NCBI GenBank assembly: GCA_013153415.1
Contig: JAADEO010000038.1
Span: 1 to 6,491 of the forward strand
Direction: 5' to 3'
Length of the DNA: 6,491 nt
Source: Deltaproteobacteria bacterium
GTDB taxonomy: Bacteria > Desulfobacterota > Anaeroferrophillalia > Anaeroferrophillales > Tharpellaceae
The position numbers and the translations under genes were made by a program. The notes under the pieces are model-generated. The model saw nothing but the letters and a program-made list of their open reading frames with translations, did not search any database and was not told where the DNA came from. This document shows, piece by piece, positions 1 through 5,441 of the stretch; positions within the stretch are counted from its first letter, which is position 1, and each line of letters opens with the position of its first letter.

Positions 1-1
1 C

Positions 2-580
2 CCGGAAATCATCAATCTCCAAGCCGGCATCAAGTTACGGGCCATGCAGCAATCTGCGACCGCAGCTACATCTCCCAGGACGGCGCTCTCCCACCCCGAC
101 CCGCATACCTGGCTCGATCCCCGACTGGCCTCGCACCAGGCCGCAATCATCGCCGCAGCCCTGACCCGAATCGATCCTGGAGGCAAAAGCTTCTACGCCG
201 CCAACCTCCGGAACCTGCAACGGGAACTCGAGGAACTCGACCGCAAACTGCGCCAGACCCTGAAACCGCTGGCCGGCAGCACCCTGCTGGTCTACCACCC
301 GGCTTTCGGCTACTTTGCCGCGGCTTACGGCTTGCGGCAACTGGCAGTCGAAACCGAGGGCAAACCCCCCAAAGGCAAAGCCCTAAGCCGGCTCATCAGC
401 CGGGCCCGCAAAGAGAAAGTCAAAGTCGTCTTCGTCCAACCCCAGTTCGACCGCCGTAGCGCGGCTACCATCGCCGCAGCCATTGACGGCACCGTCATCG
501 CGATCGATCCTCTGGCCCGGGATTACTGCGCCAACCTGTTCCGAATCGCTACCGCCATCCGTCAACATCTGCAACCCTGA
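2..580 (+). CDS. znuA: Zinc ABC transporter, periplasmic zinc-binding protein (5' end missing)
   Basis: This is the C-terminal 192 residues of a ZnuA-type (cluster A-I) solute-binding protein that captures zinc in the periplasm and delivers it to the ZnuBC permease. The frame is open to the left edge, so the signal peptide, N-lobe and real start lie outside; the ATG at 44 is internal. Visible landmarks, numbered within the fragment, are DPHTWLDP (metal ligand His35), YHPAFGYFAAAYGL (His99) and the closing IDPLARDY (Asp169). A histidine in the second motif is typical of zinc binders, whereas manganese binders usually have Glu there, so zinc is favoured. The loop just before DPHTWLDP, which is histidine-rich in many ZnuA proteins, is Ser/Thr/Ala-rich here. 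znuC follows after 15 bases, indicating an operon. Any Zur operator would lie upstream, out of view. The family call is firm; metal choice is inferred. Confidence 0.93.
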   Translation, partial: PEIINLQAGIKLRAMQQSATAATSPRTALSHPDPHTWLDPRLASHQAAIIAAALTRIDPGGKSFYAANLRNLQRELEELDRKLRQTLKPLAGSTLLVYHPAFGYFAAAYGLRQLAVETEGKPPKGKALSRLISRARKEKVKVVFVQPQFDRRSAATIAAAIDGTVIAIDPLARDYCANLFRIATAIRQHLQP

Positions 581-595
581 CCGGCCGAAAAGCAT

Positions 596-1384
596 ATGCA
601 TAGTCATCACTCCACTCCCGCCGTCAGCATCATAGATCTCGATTTCTCCTACCGGGATCACCCGGTGTTGGAAAAAGTCAATCTGGAAATTCCGGAGGGG
701 GAGCTGGCCAGCATCGTCGGTCCCAACGGAGGCGGCAAAACCACGCTGTTGAAAATCATCCTCGGCCTGCTCGAACCCGACCGGGGTGTAATCAGAGTCT
801 TCGGCCAACCGCCGCTGAAGGCTCGCCGGGAGATCGGCTACCTCCCCCAGTACGCCCATCTCGACCCGCTTTTTCCGGTCTCGGTTCTCAATGTCGTGCT
901 GATGGGACAACTGGGCCGGCCGGGGAAAAAACTATTTTCCGGCTACCCGGCCCGGGCGAAGGAGATCGCCCGGGCCGCCCTGGCCGAAGTCGGTCTGGCG
1001 GAAACCGCGGGCAAATCCTTTCACCAACTCTCCGGCGGCCAGCGCCAGCGGGTGCTGATCGCCCGGGCCCTGGCCACCGAACCCCGGCTGCTGCTGCTCG
1101 ACGAGCCGACCGCCAATATCGACCCGCGAAGCGAAGAGAACCTTTACGAAACCCTGGCCCGGCTCAGCCAAAAAATGACGGTCCTGTTCGTCACTCATGA
1201 TCTCGGCATCGTCTCCCAGGTGGTCAGAAGCGTCATCTGCGTCAACCGTCAAGTGGTTATCCATCCCACCAGCCAGATCAACGGTACCCTGATCAAGGAT
1301 ATCTATGGCGGCGATTTCAATCTCATCCGCCACGATCATCGCTGCGCCCGGAACGGGCACCAGCCGCACCAGCCTACGGTTTGA
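596..1384 (+). CDS. znuC: Zinc ABC transporter, ATP-binding protein
   Basis: This 262-residue cytoplasmic ATPase powers zinc import through ZnuB. All ABC landmarks are present: Walker A GPNGGGKTT (42-50), Q-loop Gln85, signature LSGGQ (145-149), Walker B LLLLDEP with Asp169 and Glu170, a D-loop at 174-176, and switch His201. The protein should therefore be catalytically competent. Length is normal for the family. Both ends are rich in metal-binding residues: His2, His4 and His5 at the N-terminus, and His246, His248, Cys250, His255 and His258 at the C-terminus. A HDH-x-C tail is common in zinc-type ABC ATPases and may sense or bind zinc. The ATG at 596 lies 15 bases after znuA with only a weak GAAAAG-like ribosome binding site, so translation may be coupled. 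The stop TGA overlaps the znuB start by one base. A perfect 11-bp inverted repeat lies within the gene at 948-977. Confidence 0.95.
   Translation: MHSHHSTPAVSIIDLDFSYRDHPVLEKVNLEIPEGELASIVGPNGGGKTTLLKIILGLLEPDRGVIRVFGQPPLKARREIGYLPQYAHLDPLFPVSVLNVVLMGQLGRPGKKLFSGYPARAKEIARAALAEVGLAETAGKSFHQLSGGQRQRVLIARALATEPRLLLLDEPTANIDPRSEENLYETLARLSQKMTVLFVTHDLGIVSQVVRSVICVNRQVVIHPTSQINGTLIKDIYGGDFNLIRHDHRCARNGHQPHQPTV
948..977. repeat. Perfect 11-bp GC-only inverted repeat inside znuC
   Basis: The arms CGGCCCGGGCG (948-958) and CGCCCGGGCCG (967-977) are exact reverse complements separated by 8 bases. In mRNA this would form a very stable hairpin. It encodes residues about 118-128 of ZnuC, between the Q-loop and the signature motif. 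It contains two copies of the octamer GCCCGGGC, which arises from Ala-Arg-Ala codons (GCC CGG GC) favoured in this genome, so codon bias may explain it. There is no T-run after it, so it is not a terminator. Confidence 0.75.
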
Positions 1385-2226
1385 TGATGAGCGATTTCTT
1401 TACCGCCCTGGCCGATCCCGGCAACACTTTTCTGCGCCTCGCCCTGGCCGTGGGACTGGCCTCGAGCATCGCCTTCGGGGTTATCGGCACCTACGTCGTC
1501 AGCCGCCGCATCAGCTACCTGGCCGGAGCCGTTTCCCACTGCGTCCTGGGAGGCATCGGCGCCGCCCTCTGGCTCGAAACCGTCTGCCAGGTAAAATGGC
1601 TCGATCCTCTCGCCGGAGCCCTGATCGCAGCCCTGATCGCAACCTTCATCATCGGCCATTTCGGCCATAAAAAAGGTCAGCGCGAGGAGACCATGATCGG
1701 CGCCACCTGGGCCATCGGCATGGCTCTGGGAATCATTTTCATCGACCTGACTCCGGGCTACTTCAACCTGACCAGCTACCTGTTCGGTGACATCCTCCTG
1801 GTCTCAAACCGGGATCTGCTCCGAATCCTGGTTCTCGATGTGATTATCCTCCTTTTTGCCAGCGGCTGCTACCACCAGATCCTGGCCGTCTGTTTCGACG
1901 AGGAGTTCGCCCGGTTGCGGGGCATCCGGGTCGATTTTTATTACCAGGCTCTGCTCGGGCTGACCGCCGTCACCGTGGTTCTCATGGTCCGGGTGGTCGG
2001 TATCGTCATGGTCATCGCCATGCTGACCCTGCCGGCGGCCACTGCGGCCCTGTTTGCCCGGCGGCTTTTTGAAATGATGCTGCTGGCCGTTTTTTTCGCG
2101 GCAATGGCGATAGTCATCGGTTTGGGTATCAGCTATCAGTACAGCCTCTCCAGCGGCCCGGTCATCATCCTGGTCGCCGGGCTCTTCTACTTTCTGGCCA
2201 CAGCCTGTAAAACCCGACAGACCTGA
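1384..2226 (+). CDS. znuB: Zinc ABC transporter, membrane permease
   Basis: This is an ABC-3 family inner-membrane permease of 280 residues that forms the zinc channel with ZnuC. It is almost wholly hydrophobic, with about seven or eight membrane segments; the first covers roughly residues 17-39. Family signatures are the RRISYLAGAVSH stretch (41-52) followed by LGGIG, and the cytoplasmic coupling element CFDEEFARLRGI (170-181), where the permease docks on the ATPase. Three in-frame starts lie together (TTG 1381, ATG 1384, ATG 1387). ATG 1384 is chosen because it overlaps the znuC stop as TGATG, a classic translational-coupling arrangement; no clear Shine-Dalgarno sequence is visible. Length matches the family. 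Order znuA-znuC-znuB on one strand supports one transcript. Confidence 0.94.
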   Translation: MMSDFFTALADPGNTFLRLALAVGLASSIAFGVIGTYVVSRRISYLAGAVSHCVLGGIGAALWLETVCQVKWLDPLAGALIAALIATFIIGHFGHKKGQREETMIGATWAIGMALGIIFIDLTPGYFNLTSYLFGDILLVSNRDLLRILVLDVIILLFASGCYHQILAVCFDEEFARLRGIRVDFYYQALLGLTAVTVVLMVRVVGIVMVIAMLTLPAATAALFARRLFEMMLLAVFFAAMAIVIGLGISYQYSLSSGPVIILVAGLFYFLATACKTRQT

Positions 2227-2265
2227 GAGCCCATTCAACCAAGCCAAAGAGGGGGCAGAACAGTA

Positions 2266-3312
2266 ATGAAACGATCAGCCAGGCTGACAGCAGGGATAGG
2301 AATATTGCTGCTTTGGTTGGCAACGGGGAGGCTCTGGGCGGAGGAAAAGAGAGAAGCACCTTACCTGATCGACTGCGAGCTGCACTATCTCGATTTCAAC
2401 CAGTCCGGCGACGGCATGAAAGTGCTTTTCAGAGAAATGAAAGATGCCGGGATCCGGTCGGCCTGGGTAATGGGCGTACCTTTGCAGAAAGTCTGGGGCG
2501 AACACGCCCCGATCCGACCCCTGCGATACGAATCGGATGCCGGCAGGGTCTATTACTACAGCGCCACCGATGTCATCCTGGCCCGGGACATTCTGTCCCT
2601 GCCACCGGAAAAAAGAAACCGGCTGCACCCTTTCATCTGCGGTTTCAACCCAACCGATCGCAACGCCGTCGAACATATCCGGCTGATGCTGAAACTCTAT
2701 CCGGGCTTCTGGGACGGTATCGGCGAGATCCTGACCCGGCACGACATCCTGAGTCACCTGACTTACGGTGAAAGCGCCCGGGCCGACCACCCGGCCCTGG
2801 ACCCGGTTTACGAGCTGGCTGCCGAGAACAACCTGCCGGTTCTGTTGCACAGCAATATCACGAGCCCGCGGGAACCCGGGTTCATCTACCTTGGAGAGGT
2901 TGAAAACGCGCTACGGAAACATCCACGGACCCGGATCATCTGGGCCCATGCCGGCACCAGCGCCAATATCGAACGGCGCCAGCATCTTTCCGGGCTGGGA
3001 CAGGTTATCGGTCGCCTACTGGAACAATACCCGAATCTGTCGATCATGCTCTCCTGGACCCTGACCTCGCACTACCTGTTCGATAAAAACGGCAAACCGG
3101 CTGCGTCGTGGCTCAAACTGATCAGGAAACACCCCGACCGATTTTTGGTCGGCAGCGATGTCGTCGGCCGTTTCGCCAAACTCGGCCCGGCCATCAGCGC
3201 AGAACGCCTGCTCCTCGAAAACCTCCCTCCGGAAATCGCCGTCCGAGTGGCCCACAGCAACGCCGAAAGGCTGCTATCCTTACCCCGGCCAGCAGTGACG
3301 GACATTGAATAG
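2266..3312 (+). CDS. Secreted amidohydrolase-family (Amidohydro_2) TIM-barrel protein
   Basis: This 348-residue protein resembles the Amidohydro_2 branch of metal-dependent TIM-barrel hydrolases and decarboxylases. An N-terminal signal peptide is clear: Lys/Arg start, hydrophobic stretch about 9-20, and likely cleavage after Leu-Trp-Ala25, so it should act in the periplasm. Candidate metal and active-site residues in barrel order are Glu38 and His40 (IDCELH), Glu154 (GIGEI), His195 (LLHSN), His228 (IIWAHAG) and Asp298 (LVGSD), ending with the NAERLL helix typical of the family. The first motif is Glu-x-His, not His-x-His; this variant is known in decarboxylase members such as gamma-resorcylate and 5-carboxyvanillate decarboxylases. 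Substrate and reaction cannot be told. The ribosome binding site GAGGGGG (2249-2255) is well placed. The gene follows znuB by 39 bases with no visible terminator, so it probably belongs to the zinc operon. It converges with the nucleotidase gene, leaving 30 bases. Confidence 0.85.
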   Translation: MKRSARLTAGIGILLLWLATGRLWAEEKREAPYLIDCELHYLDFNQSGDGMKVLFREMKDAGIRSAWVMGVPLQKVWGEHAPIRPLRYESDAGRVYYYSATDVILARDILSLPPEKRNRLHPFICGFNPTDRNAVEHIRLMLKLYPGFWDGIGEILTRHDILSHLTYGESARADHPALDPVYELAAENNLPVLLHSNITSPREPGFIYLGEVENALRKHPRTRIIWAHAGTSANIERRQHLSGLGQVIGRLLEQYPNLSIMLSWTLTSHYLFDKNGKPAASWLKLIRKHPDRFLVGSDVVGRFAKLGPAISAERLLLENLPPEIAVRVAHSNAERLLSLPRPAVTDIE

Positions 3313-3342
3313 CCGAAACCATACCGCAAGCATCTCTCCGTA

Positions 3343-3978
3343 TTACCTTACCAGATCAACCAGTTCCGACAGGGACAGAATCCGTCTGTTGCACGACGGT
3401 AAACCGTCATTCCCTTCCGGTAGATAATGGAAAGTCCGCATTCCTAAAGCGGCGGCCGGTTCGAGGTTGACGGCCATGTCGTCGACCATGACTCCGTTCC
3501 GGGGGTTACCGCCGATTTCGGCAAGGAGTTCGTGGTAGATCTCGGGTCGGGGCTTGGGGCGGTAGGCAAAGAAATCTATATCGTAAACCGCACTGAAAAG
3601 ATCATCCAGTCCGAGCTTTTCGAGCACTCTCCGGCAGTGGCCGGCTGAGGCGTTGGAGAAAATGTATTTCCGGCCCGGCAAGGCGGCAATCAGGGCCCGG
3701 AGTTCGGGATCGGGATCGAGATAACGGCCCAGGTCGACATCGTGAACATAATCGAGGTAGTGGCCGGGCTCGACCCCATGATAATGCATGAGACCATTCA
3801 AAGTGGTACCGTGGGTCTCCATGTAGGAACGCCGCCGGAAATCGACTTCTCTTTCCCGAATACCGACAAACTCTTTCAGATAATGGTTGATACGCCGGTC
3901 GATCTCGTCGAAGAGACCACAGGAACGGGGATAGAGGGTGTTATCCAAGTCGAAGAGAATAAACTCGGTCCGGCTCAT
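3343..3978 (-). CDS. HAD-superfamily hydrolase, pyrimidine 5'-nucleotidase type
   Basis: This 211-residue cytoplasmic phosphatase resembles the pyrimidine 5'-nucleotidase group of HAD hydrolases (yeast Sdt1-like), which remove phosphate from nucleoside monophosphates such as UMP or CMP. All four HAD motifs are visible, numbered from the chosen start: FDLDNTLYP with nucleophile Asp10 and acid/base Asp12, IFSNAS (Ser108, Asn109), RPKPRPEIY with Lys142, and VDDMAVNL with Asp166 and Asp167. The HGTTLNGL and YLDYVHDV stretches in the cap are typical of this subgroup. Two ATGs lie close together (3984 and 3978). The second is chosen because GGAGG directly abuts the first but sits 6 bases before the second. 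It is downstream of the CGGC gene, whose stop is 12 bases away, so they share a transcript. The exact substrate is inferred; a general nucleotide or sugar-phosphate phosphatase is possible. Confidence 0.88.
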   Translation of the reverse strand: MSRTEFILFDLDNTLYPRSCGLFDEIDRRINHYLKEFVGIREREVDFRRRSYMETHGTTLNGLMHYHGVEPGHYLDYVHDVDLGRYLDPDPELRALIAALPGRKYIFSNASAGHCRRVLEKLGLDDLFSAVYDIDFFAYRPKPRPEIYHELLAEIGGNPRNGVMVDDMAVNLEPAAALGMRTFHYLPEGNDGLPSCNRRILSLSELVDLVR

Positions 3979-3984
3979 CGCCAT

Positions 3985-3989
3985 CCTCC
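3985..3989 (-). promoter_or_regulatory. Ribosome binding site setting the nucleotidase start
   Basis: On the minus strand this reads GGAGG. It lies 6 bases before the ATG at 3978 but touches the ATG at 3984, so it selects the downstream start. It fits into the short gap after the CGGC gene stop (3991-3993). Confidence 0.75.
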
Positions 3990-3990
3990 G

Positions 3991-4461
3991 TCAATCGGCG
4001 CCATCCGCTTCCTCTTCCTCAGCCCGGGCCCGTTCCTGGGCCGGGCGCAACCGGTAGCGCCCCTCGAGACGCCGGGCCTCGGCCTTGGGGCTGATATTGG
4101 TACCTTCGACATATTCGAGTCCCAGCCGGGTCACCAGATCCTTGAGATAGTCGAGATGGGGACAGGGCGGTCCATGAAAATTATCGTTGGTAATACAAGA
4201 GGCGAAATGGACAATGAACTGCTTCTTGCCCAGTTCCTCCCGGCGCCGCGACTGGCGCAGCAGGTTGGTAAGCTTGCGATGCACGGCCCGGCCGCAACAA
4301 CCGCCGCAGGTCATGTAGTTGATGCGCAACTCCTTTTCTCCGGCATAACAGGCAAATTCCCCGGAACGCTCGAAAAAAGCCTTCTCGCAGAAATAGCCGG
4401 AACAGCGCTCTTTGACCAAGTGGCACTGGACCACCACGATATAGTTCCTATCATACCCCAT
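3991..4461 (-). CDS. CGGC-domain cysteine-rich putative metal-binding protein
   Basis: This 156-residue protein matches the pattern of the CGGC domain family (PF08821 as I recall), a putative metal-binding family common in anaerobes and of unknown biochemical role. Landmarks are the opening strand IVVVQC (Cys13), Cys20 and Cys25, Cys38, the name motif TCGGCCGR (Cys52, Cys55, Cys56), IVHFASCIT (Cys89), GPPCPH (Cys100, His102) and VEGTN (118-122). A charged Arg/Glu-rich tail follows from about residue 126 and is longer than in the usual compact domain. No signal peptide or membrane segment is seen, so it is cytoplasmic. The frame stays open upstream to 4572, but the ATG at 4461 is preferred: AGGAG lies 6 bases before it and the domain begins immediately after. 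It is the first gene of a two-gene operon with the HAD phosphatase and is divergent from the methyltransferase. Function is not established. Confidence 0.85.
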   Translation of the reverse strand: MGYDRNYIVVVQCHLVKERCSGYFCEKAFFERSGEFACYAGEKELRINYMTCGGCCGRAVHRKLTNLLRQSRRREELGKKQFIVHFASCITNDNFHGPPCPHLDYLKDLVTRLGLEYVEGTNISPKAEARRLEGRYRLRPAQERARAEEEEADGAD

Positions 4462-4467
4462 GAAAAG

Positions 4468-4472
4468 CTCCT
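4468..4472 (-). promoter_or_regulatory. Ribosome binding site setting the CGGC-protein start
   Basis: On the minus strand this reads AGGAG and ends 6 bases before the ATG at 4461. It argues against the longer reading that begins at 4572, which has no comparable site and would overlap the promoter region. Confidence 0.75.
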
Positions 4473-4530
4473 GGCCAGCAACTCGATGCAGCTTGGCAAC
4501 ATAAAAAATTTCGCTAAGATTCTTCTCCGC

Positions 4531-4560
4531 TATATAACCCATTGCCCCGGAAAATGTACA
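4531..4560 (-). promoter_or_regulatory. Candidate sigma-70 promoter for the CGGC-nucleotidase operon
   Basis: Reading the minus strand, TGTACA (4555-4560) could serve as -35 and TATATA (4531-4536) as -10, with an 18-base spacer. Each matches four of six consensus positions. Transcription would begin near 4524, giving a leader of about 60 bases before the ATG at 4461. Both hexamers are self-complementary, so orientation rests on the position of the gene. The region is AT-rich relative to its surroundings. Confidence 0.45.
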
Positions 4561-4562
4561 GT

Positions 4563-4592
4563 TTGAAATCAACCGTCTTTATATGCTATAGG
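4563..4592 (+). promoter_or_regulatory. Candidate sigma-70 promoter with extended -10 for the methyltransferase
   Basis: TTGAAA (4563-4568) and TATAGG (4587-4592) are separated by 18 bases, and TGC directly before the second hexamer gives an extended -10. Transcription would start near 4599, about 30 bases before the TTG start at 4629. The -35 lies only two bases from the -35 of the opposite promoter, so the two are back to back. The stretch TTGAAATCAA (4563-4572) is a short dyad (TTGA-AA-TCAA) that might bind a regulator. Confidence 0.5.
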
Positions 4593-4618
4593 CCGCAACC
4601 ATTATCTTTTCCCGAACC

Positions 4619-4622
4619 GGAG
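4619..4622 (+). promoter_or_regulatory. Ribosome binding site setting a TTG start for the methyltransferase
   Basis: GGAG lies 6 bases before TTG at 4629. The alternative ATG at 4554 has GGA only 2 bases away, which is too close, and lies upstream of the proposed -10 hexamer. The residues that the longer reading would add do not resemble a methyltransferase N-terminus. Confidence 0.6.
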
Positions 4623-4628
4623 ACCACC

Positions 4629-5375
4629 TTGGACCGTGCCGCTTTTTCCCACAGACTGACCACCACCCTGCAGGATATGTATGACCGGGCCGCGACCAGC
4701 AGACAGGGGCTGCTCAGTCCGGTGCCGGTCAGCCGGGGCGGAGAACTGCTGCGGCAACTGGGTTATCCGGAGGAGTTGATCCGACAGATACCGGAAAAAC
4801 TGCAAGACTGCGCCTTTCCCTGCGCCAATCCCCTGCCTCGAATAACCGAATTTGAGCCGGAAAGCCTGCTCGATCTCGGCTGCGGGGCCGGTCTCGACCT
4901 GCTTTTTGCCGCCCGGACCTGCCCGCAACTGGACCGGCTCGCAGGCATCGAAAACAGTACCGGGCTGAGAGATCAAGCGAAAAAGCTGCTTGGCCGTTTC
5001 CCGGAAGAAAAAAAACGCATCACCCTTCATGCCGGAGATTTCAACCGGCTGCAAAGGATCTCCCCTGCCCCGGCCGACCTGATCCTGATGAACGGCTCCT
5101 TCAACCTGGTCTACGACAAACCCGCTTTTCTCAGGCAGGCGAAAGATGCTCTCAATCCCGAAGGCACATTGCTGATTTATGATTTTCTCCTGACCGAGGC
5201 CCTGCCGGAAGGTTTCAGCCGGGAACCCGACAACTGGCTCTGGAATATCGGTGGAGCCCTGCCGCCGGCCGATCTGGACCGGATCGCCGGCAGTATCGGA
5301 CTGCAGGTTGAAACCATCCGCAAACTGGAACGTATCGACCCCGTGGTTCGCTGTGAAATCGTGATCAAGAGATGA
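4629..5375 (+). CDS. ArsM-like SAM-dependent methyltransferase (arsenic-site cysteines partly missing)
   Basis: This is a class I SAM-dependent methyltransferase of 248 residues. Motif I is LLDLGCGAGLD (80-90), the acidic end of strand 2 is GIE (Glu108), and HAGDF (Asp137) matches the adenine-contact region. The layout resembles arsenite methyltransferase (ArsM): LGYPEELIRQIPE, then a Cys-x-Asn-Pro stretch (CAFPCANPL, Cys61 and Cys65), motif I, an xN-xx-xNL motif and an IGGAL segment. Where ArsM has SNCVxNL, this protein has MNGSFNL (Ser157 in the cysteine position); where ArsM has CIGGAL, it has NIGGAL (Asn206). Two of three arsenic thiolate ligands are thus absent, so arsenite methylation is doubtful and the substrate unknown. 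The start is set by a GGAG site, a candidate promoter and lack of homology upstream; ATG 4554 is the alternative. It is divergent from the CGGC gene and 66 bases ahead of the peptidase gene. Confidence 0.82.
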   Translation: MDRAAFSHRLTTTLQDMYDRAATSRQGLLSPVPVSRGGELLRQLGYPEELIRQIPEKLQDCAFPCANPLPRITEFEPESLLDLGCGAGLDLLFAARTCPQLDRLAGIENSTGLRDQAKKLLGRFPEEKKRITLHAGDFNRLQRISPAPADLILMNGSFNLVYDKPAFLRQAKDALNPEGTLLIYDFLLTEALPEGFSREPDNWLWNIGGALPPADLDRIAGSIGLQVETIRKLERIDPVVRCEIVIKR

Positions 5376-5397
5376 GGGTTTCGGTACAACCCGTTTT
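5376..5397 (+). terminator. Possible weak intrinsic terminator after the methyltransferase gene
   Basis: GGGTT (5376-5380) and AACCC (5388-5392) can pair across a 7-base loop and are followed by GTTTT. The stem starts directly after the stop codon. With only five base pairs and four T residues it would be inefficient, so some read-through into the peptidase gene is likely. Confidence 0.3.
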
Positions 5398-5441
5398 CCC
5401 ATGATTTCCGATTTATTGCAAAACCGTTAATAGATGAGAGC

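Noticed and set aside
44..580. ATG at 44 as the start of a complete 178-residue gene
   Set aside because: The frame is open to the window edge and the upstream residues (PEIINLQAGIKL) continue the ZnuA fold, so this is an internal methionine of a truncated gene.
2227..2265. Promoter or Zur-type operator between znuB and the amidohydrolase gene
   Set aside because: Only a ribosome binding site is visible; no -35/-10 pair or AT-rich dyad was found.
3313..3342. Bidirectional terminator between the convergent amidohydrolase and nucleotidase genes
   Set aside because: The 30-base gap shows no convincing stem or T-run on either strand.
4022..4046. GC-rich imperfect hairpin with GCCCGGGC near the 3' end of the CGGC gene
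   Set aside because: It comes from Arg-Ala-Arg-Ala codons in the charged tail, has a bulge, and has no T-run on either strand.
3742..4566. Long plus-strand open frame of 274 codons
   Set aside because: It runs antisense to two clear genes (HAD phosphatase and CGGC protein) and shows no domain; it is a GC-driven shadow.
4462..4572. N-terminal extension of the CGGC protein to position 4572
   Set aside because: AGGAG sits 6 bases before ATG 4461, the domain begins there, and the extension would cover the candidate promoter.
4602..5402. Long minus-strand open frame of 266 codons opposite the methyltransferase gene
   Set aside because: Antisense to a gene with clear methyltransferase motifs; its own translation has no recognisable domain.
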